This document shows positions 24,912 through 33,995 of a stretch of DNA of 64,000 nucleotides, piece by piece; positions within the stretch are counted from its first letter, which is position 1; the number at the start of each line of letters is the position of its first letter. The translations under genes were made by a program, and so were the position numbers. Below the pieces are notes generated by a model, which searched no databases, had not been told where the DNA came from, and was given only the letters and a program-made list of their open reading frames with translations. The DNA lies in the NCBI RefSeq assembly GCF_011388195.1, contig NZ_CP049990.1, positions 1,736,001 to 1,800,000 on the forward strand, given 5' to 3'. This DNA is from Pusillimonas sp. DMV24BSW_D. Lineage in GTDB: Bacteria > Pseudomonadota > Gammaproteobacteria > Burkholderiales > Burkholderiaceae_B.

Positions 24912-27011
24912 ATGAGCGAAGGTGTCGACCTTAGCCAGTTCTACGACATGTTTTTCGATGAAGCGGATGAACTGCTCGCCGAAATGGAGCAAACACTGCT
25001 TCAATTGAATATAGAACAGCCCGACATAGATCAATTAAATGCCATTTTCCGGGCTGCGCATTCAATTAAAGGTGGGGCGGGTACTTTTGGCTGTTTTGGT
25101 GAACTGGCCAATACCACTCATTTGCTCGAGAACCTGCTCGACGCCTTGCGCATGGGCGAGATGGCTCTGCGTAAAGACATGATTGACCTTTTCCTGGAAA
25201 CGAAAGACGTGTTATCTGATCAAGTGTCTGCATATCGCAACGGTGAGCGACCCGATGAACAGGCTTATGAGCGCATTTGCCGGCAATTGCAGCAGTTGGC
25301 TGTTGAGGAAAAAGGGGGGCAGGTTATGGATTTGCCTGATCCGAACGCAGGGCAGACGCAGTCTGAACCTGCGGTTGAGACAAGTTCCGCGCAAGTGTCC
25401 TTGGAACCTGATGCCGCCTCGCCGGCGCAAACGGGACCACTACATATTACGTTGTTGCGATTAAACGACAAAGATGCCGCATCGCTAGAGGCCGAAATGG
25501 CTCTGATGGGTTCCATTTTGCATCGTGAACGTCATGGCGACACCCTGCAGCTATGGCTTGAAACGACCGAGACCGCCGCTGACATTGAGGCGGTCTGTTG
25601 TTTTGTCATCGATGCCGGCCAAGTAACAGTCGTTCATGCTGCGTTGCCGTCAGACTCGGCAAGTGAAGATGAAAAGCCGATAGCCGATGCCGCTGTTGAA
25701 CCGGCACACGTCGATACTAACGTGGCCGACAACGTAACCGATGTGCTGGTGGCCGACTCCCCGGGTGCTCAGCGTGATGCGGCCCGTGCAGTCTCTAAAG
25801 AGTCAACATTACGGGTGGGGGTTGAAAAGGTTGATCAAATCATCAACTTGGTTGGTGAGTTGGTTATCACCCAGGCGATGCTGGTTCAAACGGCGTCTTC
25901 GCTTGATCCCGTTATACATGATCGTTTGCTGAATGGTATCGAGCATCTCGAGCGCAACGCAAGGGACTTGCAGGAAGCGGTGATGTCGATTCGCATGATG
26001 CCAATGGATTACGTGTTCAGCCGCTTTCCCCGTGTCGTGCGGGAATCGGCAGCCAAGCTGGGCAAGCAAATTCGCCTGACGACCAAAGGTCAGGCCACGG
26101 AGCTGGATAAAAGCCTGATTGAACGCATTATCGATCCCTTAACGCATTTAGTGCGCAATAGTATCGACCACGGCATTGAGGCGCCCGAAGTGCGTGCTGC
26201 AAACGATAAACCAGTCGAAGGTAATTTAACGTTGTCCGCTCAGCACTTGGGTGGGCAGATTGTAATTGAGGTTGCCGATGACGGCGGTGGCCTGAGCCGC
26301 GAGCGCATCTTGCGAAAGGCTGCCGAGCGCGGCATGCCGGTTAGTGACAGCACGCCGGATGAAGAAGTCTGGCAATTGATCTTTGCACCTGGGTTCTCCA
26401 CCGCCGAAAAAGTAACCGAGATATCGGGTCGGGGTGTGGGTATGGATGTGGTACGCCGCAATATTCAAGACATGGGTGGGCATATCCAGCTTAGCTCACG
26501 GCCTGGGCAGGGCACGACAACACGAATCTTTCTGCCGCTAACGCTCGCCATTCTTGACGGTATGTCAGTTCAGGTGGGACAGGAGATTTTTGTGTTGCCG
26601 CTTAGCCACGTTACCGAATCATTGCAGCCAAGCGCTGAGCAAATACACCATATTTCGCAAACCGAACAAGTACTGCATGTTCGGGGAGAATACCTCCCGC
26701 TCGTAGCGCTGCATGACATTTTCAATGTTGAGGGAGCCCAAACAGATATCAACCAGTCGATTGCGGTTATTTTACAGGCCGAGGAAAGCCGGTTTGCCCT
26801 GCTGGTCGACCATTTGGTGGGTCAGCAACAAGTGGTGGTCAAGAACCTGGAAGCCAATTACCGGAAAATCCCCGGCATATCAGCTGCCACCATTCTGGGT
26901 GACGGTAGTGTTGCGCTGATTGTTGATGTGTTTGCCTTAATGCGCATGACGCGTAACAAGGGCGTTACCCCCAGCCCCAATATGACTGTTATCGGAGAAC
27001 ATTATGCTTAA
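24912..27011 (+). CDS. cheA: Chemotaxis histidine kinase CheA
   Basis: A 699-residue kinase that phosphorylates CheY and CheB in the receptor array. The HPt domain has the phosphorylated H50 in [16 protein letters not shown] variable region with a P2-like domain (about residues 175-235) and an acidic linker follow. Dimerisation and ATPase domains show [23 protein letters not shown] (N box), [11 protein letters not shown] and [13 protein letters not shown] (G boxes). The last 130 residues are a CheW-like domain. AAGGA precedes the ATG. It overlaps cheW by eight bases. Confidence 0.95.
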   Translation: MSEGVDLSQFYDMFFDEADELLAEMEQTLLQLNIEQPDIDQLNAIFRAAHSIKGGAGTFGCFGELANTTHLLENLLDALRMGEMALRKDMIDLFLETKDVLSDQVSAYRNGERPDEQAYERICRQLQQLAVEEKGGQVMDLPDPNAGQTQSEPAVETSSAQVSLEPDAASPAQTGPLHITLLRLNDKDAASLEAEMALMGSILHRERHGDTLQLWLETTETAADIEAVCCFVIDAGQVTVVHAALPSDSASEDEKPIADAAVEPAHVDTNVADNVTDVLVADSPGAQRDAARAVSKESTLRVGVEKVDQIINLVGELVITQAMLVQTASSLDPVIHDRLLNGIEHLERNARDLQEAVMSIRMMPMDYVFSRFPRVVRESAAKLGKQIRLTTKGQATELDKSLIERIIDPLTHLVRNSIDHGIEAPEVRAANDKPVEGNLTLSAQHLGGQIVIEVADDGGGLSRERILRKAAERGMPVSDSTPDEEVWQLIFAPGFSTAEKVTEISGRGVGMDVVRRNIQDMGGHIQLSSRPGQGTTTRIFLPLTLAILDGMSVQVGQEIFVLPLSHVTESLQPSAEQIHHISQTEQVLHVRGEYLPLVALHDIFNVEGAQTDINQSIAVILQAEESRFALLVDHLVGQQQVVVKNLEANYRKIPGISAATILGDGSVALIVDVFALMRMTRNKGVTPSPNMTVIGEHYA

Positions 27012-27504
27012 TGACGCGCAGAACAAAGCCGGCTCCACTGAGGGTGATGGCAAGGAATATCTTATTTTTACCCTTGCCAACCAGGAGTATGGTATCGATA
27101 TCCTGAAAGTTCAGGAAATTCGTGGATACGACGATCAAAGCGTCACCCGTATTGCCAACGTCCCTTCTTTTATCAAGGGCGTAACCAATTTGCGTGGCGT
27201 TATCGTGCCCATTGTCGACATGCGTATCAAATTCAACCTGGATAACGTGGAATATAACCAGCAAACTGTTGTGGTTATTCTGAATATTGCCTCGCGGGTT
27301 GTGGGCGTGGTTGTTGACGGCGTATCCGACGTTTTAATGTTGAATCCATCGCAAACCAGTGCCGCGCCGCAGTTCGGCACGGCTTTTTCCACGGAGTATT
27401 TAACGGGCATCGGCACCGTCGGCGAACGTATGATTATTCTGGTCGATATTGAAAAACTCATGACCAGCAATGAAATGGCGCTGGTAGAGCAGGCTGTTAC
27501 CTGA
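27004..27504 (+). CDS. cheW: Chemotaxis adaptor CheW
   Basis: A 166-residue cytoplasmic adaptor coupling CheA to receptors. It has a single CheW domain: [50 protein letters not shown] and [13 protein letters not shown]. The start overlaps the 3' end of cheA. No receptor gene follows; the next gene is cheR, after 13 bases. Confidence 0.95.
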   Translation: MLNDAQNKAGSTEGDGKEYLIFTLANQEYGIDILKVQEIRGYDDQSVTRIANVPSFIKGVTNLRGVIVPIVDMRIKFNLDNVEYNQQTVVVILNIASRVVGVVVDGVSDVLMLNPSQTSAAPQFGTAFSTEYLTGIGTVGERMIILVDIEKLMTSNEMALVEQAVT

Positions 27505-27517
27505 TAAGCGGCATAAA

Positions 27518-28360
27518 TTGACTACGACATCATTGTTTGCTCAACTGGCGCCTAGCGTGCTGGCCGTTGAGCCGGAAGAGTTTGAGCGTGCCGCGCGTAT
27601 GTTGAAGGCACGCACCGGTATTTTGCTGGGTGAACATAAACGTGAAATGGCGATTCGCACGCTGGGTATGCGGGCGCGTCGAATGGGCGCTGAAAGCGTA
27701 GGTGCTTATTTGTCTGTTTTGGCGCAAAGCCCCGATTCGGCTGAATGGCATGATTTCGTGAACGCTTTCACCATCAACCATACCGCTTTTTTTCGCGAAC
27801 AGCATCATTTTGAAATATTGAAAAAGTTCGTTCGAACCCGAAGCAAGCCCATATCAATTTGGTGTGCAGCGGCCTCGACCGGTGAGGAGCCATATTCGCT
27901 AGCGATGACTTTGCGTGAGGCGCTACCGGCCGCGCAGGGGCAGTGCCGCGTTTGGGCTACCGATATCGATACTCAGGCCATCGCCCGGGCACGTAAAGGT
28001 GTTTATACCCTGGAGCGCGTCAAGGATATTCCCGAGGAATTACTCAAAAAGTATTTTCTTAGAGGTACGGCGGCTAAAGCGGGGTTGGTCAGGGTCAAGC
28101 CAATACTGCGCGACATGATCGATTTTGAACCGTTGAATCTGCTCGACTCCCGTTGGCCCGTTGACGGTAAGTTCGATGCGATATTTTGTCGTAACACCAT
28201 GATCTACTTCGATCGCGACACGCAAAGCGTGCTGCTCGACCGCTTTGCCCCCTTATTGAAAAAAGATGGCTTATTGTTTGCCGGACATTCGGAAAACTTC
28301 ACCTATCTGACAAAACGCTTCAAGCTGCAAGGGCAAACAGTGTATACGGCGGTGGGTTAA
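27518..28360 (+). CDS. cheR: Chemotaxis receptor methyltransferase CheR
   Basis: A 280-residue SAM-dependent enzyme that methylates glutamates of chemoreceptors. The SAM motif is ISIWCAAASTGEEPYSLAM, followed by RVWATDIDTQAI and FDAIFCRNTMIYFD. The N-terminal helical domain is complete. The start is taken as TTG at 27518 because the frame is open to the conserved N-terminal region and there is no nearby ATG; the ribosome site is weak. It pairs with cheB, the opposing methylesterase. Confidence 0.92.
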   Translation: MTTTSLFAQLAPSVLAVEPEEFERAARMLKARTGILLGEHKREMAIRTLGMRARRMGAESVGAYLSVLAQSPDSAEWHDFVNAFTINHTAFFREQHHFEILKKFVRTRSKPISIWCAAASTGEEPYSLAMTLREALPAAQGQCRVWATDIDTQAIARARKGVYTLERVKDIPEELLKKYFLRGTAAKAGLVRVKPILRDMIDFEPLNLLDSRWPVDGKFDAIFCRNTMIYFDRDTQSVLLDRFAPLLKKDGLLFAGHSENFTYLTKRFKLQGQTVYTAVG

Positions 28361-28398
28361 GGTACGGTTTTGGGTGTTTGAATGAAAAAGGTAGTTGA

Positions 28399-29454
28399 AT
28401 GAGCAAGATTCGGGTTTTGTGTGTCGATGATTCTGCGTTGGTGCGTGGTTTGATGAAGGAAATCATCAACGGGCAGCCCGATATGGAAGTCGTGGCGGTT
28501 GCGCCGGACCCTTTGGTTGCGCGGGAGTTGATCAAACAGCGTAATCCTGACGTCCTGACGCTTGATGTTGAAATGCCGCGGATGGACGGGCTTGATTTTC
28601 TCGAGCGTTTAATGCGGTTGCGGCCTATGCCTGTAGTGATGGTGTCGTCGCTGACTGAACGTAACTCAGAGGTGACGATTCGTGCACTCGAGTTGGGTGC
28701 AGTCGATTTTGTTACAAAGCCCAAGCTGGGCTTGCGCGATGGTTTGGTTGAATATAGTGACCTGATCGCCGAGAAGATTCGGGTGGCCGCCAAGTCGCGT
28801 CCGAAACCACGTCCGGCTACAGATAAAGGCGACACCCCGCGCCGTTTAAGTCCAGTTTTTTCGACTACGGAAAAGTTGATCGCGATTGGCGCTTCAACAG
28901 GGGGAACTGAGGCGATTCGCCAAGTGCTCATGCCGATGCCGGCGAATAGCCCTGCAGTTCTCATCACGCAGCATATGCCGGCTGGGTTTACGCGCTCTTT
29001 CGTACAGCGCCTTGATAATATTTGCGCAGTGAGCGTTCATGAGGCGCAAGACGGAGAGCGAATACTGCCGGGGCATGTGTATCTTGCGCCAGGCGGCGTA
29101 GCGCACATGAAGTTGGCGCGTTCGGGCGCCAATTATGTTATCCATTTGGAAGAAACCGAGCCGGTGAATCGGCATCGACCATCGGTCGATGTACTGTTTC
29201 ACTCGGTGGCGGAAGTGGCGGGAAAAAATGCCGTGGGCGCACTTTTAACCGGGATGGGTAAAGATGGTGCCCAAGGCATGCTGGCCATGAAGCAGGCGGG
29301 CGCGACCACCTTCGCGCAAGATGAAGCCAGTTGTGTTGTATTCGGGATGCCTCGCGAAGCGCTGCTAATAGGTGCGACGGATCAGGCCGTGCCCTTGTCG
29401 CAAATGAGCGAGACCTTGCTTGGTAGTGCCGGCGCGTACGGACATCGGGTTTAA
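28399..29454 (+). CDS. cheB: Chemotaxis methylesterase/deamidase CheB
   Basis: A 351-residue response regulator. The receiver domain has D10, D11 and the phospho-acceptor D56 ([10 protein letters not shown]). A linker of about 25 residues leads to the esterase domain with the catalytic Ser in GASTGGTEA, His in [10 protein letters not shown] and Asp in [10 protein letters not shown]. It removes methyl groups from receptors when phosphorylated by CheA. AAAAGG lies upstream of the ATG. cheD is absent from this operon. Confidence 0.95.
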   Translation: MSKIRVLCVDDSALVRGLMKEIINGQPDMEVVAVAPDPLVARELIKQRNPDVLTLDVEMPRMDGLDFLERLMRLRPMPVVMVSSLTERNSEVTIRALELGAVDFVTKPKLGLRDGLVEYSDLIAEKIRVAAKSRPKPRPATDKGDTPRRLSPVFSTTEKLIAIGASTGGTEAIRQVLMPMPANSPAVLITQHMPAGFTRSFVQRLDNICAVSVHEAQDGERILPGHVYLAPGGVAHMKLARSGANYVIHLEETEPVNRHRPSVDVLFHSVAEVAGKNAVGALLTGMGKDGAQGMLAMKQAGATTFAQDEASCVVFGMPREALLIGATDQAVPLSQMSETLLGSAGAYGHRV

Positions 29455-29502
29455 TTTTTATTGCGTTTGCATTTAGCGTATTCAATTTTTTGGGAGTGCA
29501 AA

Positions 29503-29892
29503 GTGGTACAGAAAAACATCAAGATTCTGGTGGTGGATGATTTTCCAACCATGCGCCGAATTATTCGTAACTTATTGAAAGACCTGGGTTTTGAGAATGT
29601 CGACGAGGCCGAGGACGGGCAGATGGGGTTGGATAAGGTTCGCGATAACAATTTTGACCTTGTCGTATCCGATTGGAACATGCCCAATATGGACGGCCTA
29701 TCGATGTTGCAGGCAATTCGCGCGGATGAAAAGCTCGGTAAGACGCCTGTGCTCATGGTGACCGCCGAAGCCAAGAAGGAAAATATTGTTGCAGCAGCCA
29801 AGGCAGGTGCAAACGGTTACGTGGTTAAACCCTTCACTGCGGCAGTGCTAGAGGAGAAAATCAACAAGATCTTTGACAAGCAGGGTGGGTAG
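29503..29892 (+). CDS. cheY: Chemotaxis response regulator CheY
   Basis: A 129-residue single-domain receiver. Starting at the GTG 29503 (GGGAG upstream) gives numbering identical to E. coli CheY: D12, D13, D57, T87 and K109 are all in place ([33 protein letters not shown]). Phosphorylated CheY binds FliM and FliN to change rotation. A frame starting 42 bases further up is open but would add an atypical N-terminus. Confidence 0.95.
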   Translation: MVQKNIKILVVDDFPTMRRIIRNLLKDLGFENVDEAEDGQMGLDKVRDNNFDLVVSDWNMPNMDGLSMLQAIRADEKLGKTPVLMVTAEAKKENIVAAAKAGANGYVVKPFTAAVLEEKINKIFDKQGG

Positions 29893-29900
29893 GGGGCCGT

Positions 29901-30557
29901 ATGTCGACAGAGAGCAATCACATAAAACCAGGCGCAGACGCCAATGCGCCTGAACTTATTCAACAGGTCGCCAATGTTACGCGTATGTTGCGCGAAAGTA
30001 TGCGTGAACTGGGACTCGATCGCGCGATTACCGAGGCCGCCGACGCCATTCCCGATGCGCGTGAGCGTCTGGACTATGTGGCGCATAAAACCGAACAGGC
30101 GGCCACGCGGGTGTTGAATGTCGCCGAAGAAATGCAGCCCGCTCAGGAAGAGATGCAAAAAAGGGCTGAAGCGTTGGATCAGCGCTGGCAGGCATGGTTC
30201 GATCAACCCGCCGAGCTGGCGCAAGCGCGTGAGCTGGTAGACGACACGCGTTCATTACTGCAGGATATTCCCGACAGAACGAAAGTGGCGCAGCAGCAAA
30301 TTCTGGAAATCATCATGGCGCAAGATTTTCAGGATCTGACGGGCCAGGTCATTTCCCGTATGCTGGGCGTCATTAATTCCATAGAAACTGAACTCATCCA
30401 GGTGCTGATCAGCCACTTACCGGAAGAAGAGCGAGAAGCCAAACGCAAGGAAATTGGCCAACTGTTGAACGGCCCGCAGATTAAACCTGCTGAGAAGCCG
30501 GATGTGGTCTCAAACCAGGATCAGGTCGACGATTTGTTGTCCAGCCTGGGGTTCTAG
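29901..30557 (+). CDS. cheZ: CheY-phosphate phosphatase CheZ
   Basis: A 218-residue mostly helical protein that dephosphorylates CheY-P. The active segment MAQDFQDLTGQVISRML carries the catalytic Asp and Gln pair. The C-terminal end DQVDDLLSSLGF is the tethered CheY-binding peptide. Its presence is usual in beta- and gammaproteobacteria. It follows cheY by eight bases and is separated from flhB by 159 bases. Confidence 0.94.
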   Translation: MSTESNHIKPGADANAPELIQQVANVTRMLRESMRELGLDRAITEAADAIPDARERLDYVAHKTEQAATRVLNVAEEMQPAQEEMQKRAEALDQRWQAWFDQPAELAQARELVDDTRSLLQDIPDRTKVAQQQILEIIMAQDFQDLTGQVISRMLGVINSIETELIQVLISHLPEEEREAKRKEIGQLLNGPQIKPAEKPDVVSNQDQVDDLLSSLGF

Positions 30558-30716
30558 TTCCCCCTTTGATTCCGGGCGGGTTGCCGTGGAATCATCCGAG
30601 GTCGGTGGAATTAAGCGGTTTTATAGGCGTTACTTCGCCGATAGGTAAAACAAGGCCGCCCATACAATGGGCCGTCATTTGTTCTATCTGTTGTTTGCCG
30701 CAAGCAGTTTTCACCC

Positions 30717-31862
30717 ATGGCCGAGGAAAGCGATCTCGAAAAAACCGAAGCCGCAACGCCCAGGCGCCTTGAAAAGGCGCGAGAAGAAGGGCAGGTTGCG
30801 CGCTCTCGTGAGCTTAATACCCTGATGCTTCTGGCGGGCGGGGTGGCGGCGCTATGGTTTCTGGGCGCTGAGTTTTATCGCGTTTTACGGGGTGTGATCC
30901 GGTCTGGCATGGCTTTCGATGTGCGTGTGGGAACCGATGTGGGTGTCATGACAAGCCAGGCGGTGAATGCGGCCTGGGAAGCCCTGGTGCTTTTATTTCC
31001 TGTTTTCGGTGCGCTGGTGGTTCTGGCCGTTATTTCCTCTGTGTCATTGGGCGGGTTACTGTTCTCTGGTAAGGCCCTGCAACCGAAGTTTGAACGGTTG
31101 AACCCTTTGAAAGGCGTGATGCGTCTGTTTTCCGCGCAAACGCTCGTCGAGTTACTGAAAACCATTGCAAAAGCCATTGTGATCGGAGGTATCGCGGCGG
31201 TGGTGATTTGGTCGTATCAGGATCAAATGATCGCACTAATGTATGCGCCTACAACGCAGGCGCTCGCAGCCGGGATGCGCCTGGTCGCGCTTTGTTGTGC
31301 ACTGATCGTGGCGGCGCTGTTACTTATTGTGCTAATTGACGTGCCATGGCAGTTGTACAGCCACCATAAAAAACTGCGTATGAGCCGGCAGGACGTCAAG
31401 CAGGAACACAAAGAGAGCGACGGGGATCCTCACGTAAAGGCCAGGATACGTCAGCAGCAGCGAGCCATGGCGCGCCGTCGCATGATGGCGGAAGTACCGA
31501 AGGCCGATGTGGTCGTCACTAATCCGACGCATTACGCCGTTGCATTGAAATATGAAGCCGGCGGGTTTGGTGCGCCGTGTGTGGTTGCCAAAGGGTCAGG
31601 TCTGATTGCCGCACGCATTCGAATGTTGGCTCAAGAGCACGATGTTCCGCAGCTGAGCGCGCCGCCGCTTGCGCGCGCGCTGCATGAGCACGTTGAGTTA
31701 GGCCAGGAAATTCCTGCCGAGCTGTATAAAGCGGTGGCTGAAGTATTGGCCTGGGTATTCCAGTTGCGCAGCTGGAAGGAAGGGTTGGCCGCAGAGCCGC
31801 AGCACCCCGCCGATTTACCTGTTCCCGACGCGCTGGACCCGCAGGCTAATGGTGCCACCTGA
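30717..31862 (+). CDS. flhB: Flagellar export switch protein FlhB
   Basis: A 381-residue component of the flagellar type III export gate. It begins EESDLEKTEAATPRRLEKAREEGQ, has four helices and then a cytoplasmic domain with the self-cleavage site N269-P270 in VVTNPTHYAVALKYE, the same number as in Salmonella. Cleavage changes export from rod and hook subunits to filament subunits. A short paralogue of its C-terminal part is encoded at 61628-61930. flhA follows after 18 bases. Confidence 0.95.
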   Translation: MAEESDLEKTEAATPRRLEKAREEGQVARSRELNTLMLLAGGVAALWFLGAEFYRVLRGVIRSGMAFDVRVGTDVGVMTSQAVNAAWEALVLLFPVFGALVVLAVISSVSLGGLLFSGKALQPKFERLNPLKGVMRLFSAQTLVELLKTIAKAIVIGGIAAVVIWSYQDQMIALMYAPTTQALAAGMRLVALCCALIVAALLLIVLIDVPWQLYSHHKKLRMSRQDVKQEHKESDGDPHVKARIRQQQRAMARRRMMAEVPKADVVVTNPTHYAVALKYEAGGFGAPCVVAKGSGLIAARIRMLAQEHDVPQLSAPPLARALHEHVELGQEIPAELYKAVAEVLAWVFQLRSWKEGLAAEPQHPADLPVPDALDPQANGAT

Positions 31863-31880
31863 AGCAATTAACAAATATCT

Positions 31881-33995
31881 ATGAATAACTTCATCGCCTT
31901 ATTCAAGCTTAACGGTTCACAGCACGCCCGATTCCTGGCGGGGCCGGTGTTGATTCTCATGGTTTTGTCCATGATGGTTTTGCCGTTGCCGCCGGTTATT
32001 CTGGATTTGCTTTTCACCTTCAATATCTCAATGGCCATTATGGTGTTGCTGGTGGCTATGTTTACCAAAAAACCGTTGGATTTCGCTGCGTTTCCGGCCG
32101 TCCTTTTGTTTACGACCTTGCTTCGGCTGGCGCTGAATGTGGCTTCCACCCGGGTGGTCTTGTTGAATGGTCACCAGGGGCCCGACGCGGCCGGGCAGGT
32201 AATCGAGGCGTTTGGGCACTTCCTGATTGGCGGCAACTTTGCCGTTGGCATTATCGTTTTCATTATTTTGGTCATCATTAATTTCATGGTGATCACAAAA
32301 GGGGCGGGCCGTATCGCCGAGGTGGGCGCACGTTTCACGTTGGATGCGATGCCGGGTAAACAAATGGCAATCGACGCCGATTTGAACGCCGGGCTAATTG
32401 GCGAGGAAGACGCGCGCTCCCGCCGAGCTGAAGTTGCTCAGGAGGCCGAGTTCTACGGTTCCATGGACGGGGCGAGCAAGTTTGTACGTGGTGATGCCGT
32501 AGCCGGCTTGCTGATTATGGTGATCAATATTGTAGGGGGGTTGATCGTGGGTGTGGCGCAGCATGGTCTTTCGTTTGGCGAGGCCGGCGAAGTCTATACC
32601 ATTCTTGCGATTGGTGATGGTTTGGTGGCACAAATTCCCGCACTCGTGATTTCCACTGCTGCCGGCGTTGTGGTGTCACGGGTGGCAACAGATGAAGACA
32701 TTGGCCAGCAGATGATTGGCCAGTTACTGAATAATCCAACGGTGATGTTCATTACAGCGGGCATTCTGGGTGCGATGGGCTTGATTCCCAATATGCCGCA
32801 TTTTGCGTTTTTGCTGTTGTCTGCTGTCCTGGCCGGCAGTGGCTGGCTCCTTTATAAGCGTCAACAGAAAACGAAGGAGGCCGAGGCACCCGACCCGCAG
32901 GTTCAACAGGCGGCCGCGGAGGCCGCAGCAGCCGAAGCCAGTTGGGACGATGTGGCGCTGGTCGACCCCTTGGGTCTAGAGGTAGGTTATCGGCTTATTT
33001 CCCTTGTGGATCACTCGCAAGGGGGTGAGCTGCTGCATCGGATACGCAGTTTACGCAAGAAGTATGCGCAGGACGTCGGCTTCCTGCCCCCGGTTGTGCA
33101 TATTCGCGACAATCTTGAACTGAAGCCGAACGAATATCGTATTTTGCTGTCGGGTGTGGAAGTGGGGCGTGGTGTTGCCATGACGGACCAATGGATGGCG
33201 ATTGACCCGGGCGAGGTTGCCATGAAGCTTGAAGGGACGCCCACCACTGATCCGGCATTTGGCTTGCCTGCGGTCTGGATTGACGTTGCAATGCGCGAGC
33301 AAGCACAAATTGCGGGGTACACGGTGGTTGATGCCAGTACCGTGATCGCCACGCATTTAAATCATTTAATGCATCGTCACGGTTCGCAATTGTTGGGCAG
33401 GCAAGAAGTTCAGCAGTTGTTGGATCACATCGGTCGGGACGCGCCCAAATTGGTTGAAGATCTTGTTCCCAAAACCATTAGTCTGACCTTGTTGCAAAAG
33501 ATACTGCGCGGGTTGCTTGAGGAAGAGGTGCCGATACGGGACGCTCGCACGATTGTTGAAAGTATTGCCGAAAATGCGCCCCGGTTGGCGGCTGCCAACA
33601 CCGCCGGAACGGGGCCTGATCCGTCAGAGTTGTTACAACAGATTCGAATCGCCTTGGGACGCGCTATTACACAGCAGTGGTTCCCAAGTGGTGATGAGGT
33701 TCGTGTCATTGGGTTGGACCCCAAGCTGGAACGCGTCTTAAACCAAGCGGTGACAAGCAGTGGCGCATTGGAGCCAGGGCTGGCGGATACCTTGTTGCAG
33801 GAGGCCCAGCGTACGGTACAGCAGCAAGAAGCGAACGGTGATCCGGCGGTATTGGTCGTGTCGCCTGTGTTACGTTCTGCTTTGTCGCGCTTCTTGCGCC
33901 ATCATTTTCCCCATATGGGTGTATTGTCGAACTTTGAAATTCCCGAAGAGCGTATCCTGCGCGTAACTGCAGTGATCGGTGGAGGTAATGCATGA
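31881..33995 (+). CDS. flhA: Flagellar export gate protein FlhA
   Basis: A 704-residue protein with about eight N-terminal helices (residues 20-320) and a large cytoplasmic domain that docks chaperone-substrate complexes. The loop VTKGAGRIAEVGARFTLDAM and the GKQMAIDADLNAGLI segment are the family signature. Its length equals the family norm. The stop overlaps the ATG of flhF by four bases, which suggests translational coupling. No clear Shine-Dalgarno site precedes its start. Confidence 0.95.
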   Translation: MNNFIALFKLNGSQHARFLAGPVLILMVLSMMVLPLPPVILDLLFTFNISMAIMVLLVAMFTKKPLDFAAFPAVLLFTTLLRLALNVASTRVVLLNGHQGPDAAGQVIEAFGHFLIGGNFAVGIIVFIILVIINFMVITKGAGRIAEVGARFTLDAMPGKQMAIDADLNAGLIGEEDARSRRAEVAQEAEFYGSMDGASKFVRGDAVAGLLIMVINIVGGLIVGVAQHGLSFGEAGEVYTILAIGDGLVAQIPALVISTAAGVVVSRVATDEDIGQQMIGQLLNNPTVMFITAGILGAMGLIPNMPHFAFLLLSAVLAGSGWLLYKRQQKTKEAEAPDPQVQQAAAEAAAAEASWDDVALVDPLGLEVGYRLISLVDHSQGGELLHRIRSLRKKYAQDVGFLPPVVHIRDNLELKPNEYRILLSGVEVGRGVAMTDQWMAIDPGEVAMKLEGTPTTDPAFGLPAVWIDVAMREQAQIAGYTVVDASTVIATHLNHLMHRHGSQLLGRQEVQQLLDHIGRDAPKLVEDLVPKTISLTLLQKILRGLLEEEVPIRDARTIVESIAENAPRLAAANTAGTGPDPSELLQQIRIALGRAITQQWFPSGDEVRVIGLDPKLERVLNQAVTSSGALEPGLADTLLQEAQRTVQQQEANGDPAVLVVSPVLRSALSRFLRHHFPHMGVLSNFEIPEERILRVTAVIGGGNA

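Noticed and set aside
28320-28967. 215-codon minus-strand frame opposite cheB
   Set aside because: Ser- and Arg-rich shadow of the cheB receiver and linker region.
30618-30644. GCCGATAG before flhB as a sigma-28 promoter
   Set aside because: The -10 match is good, but the bases at the required 15-base spacing read GTTT rather than TAAA, so the pair does not hold.
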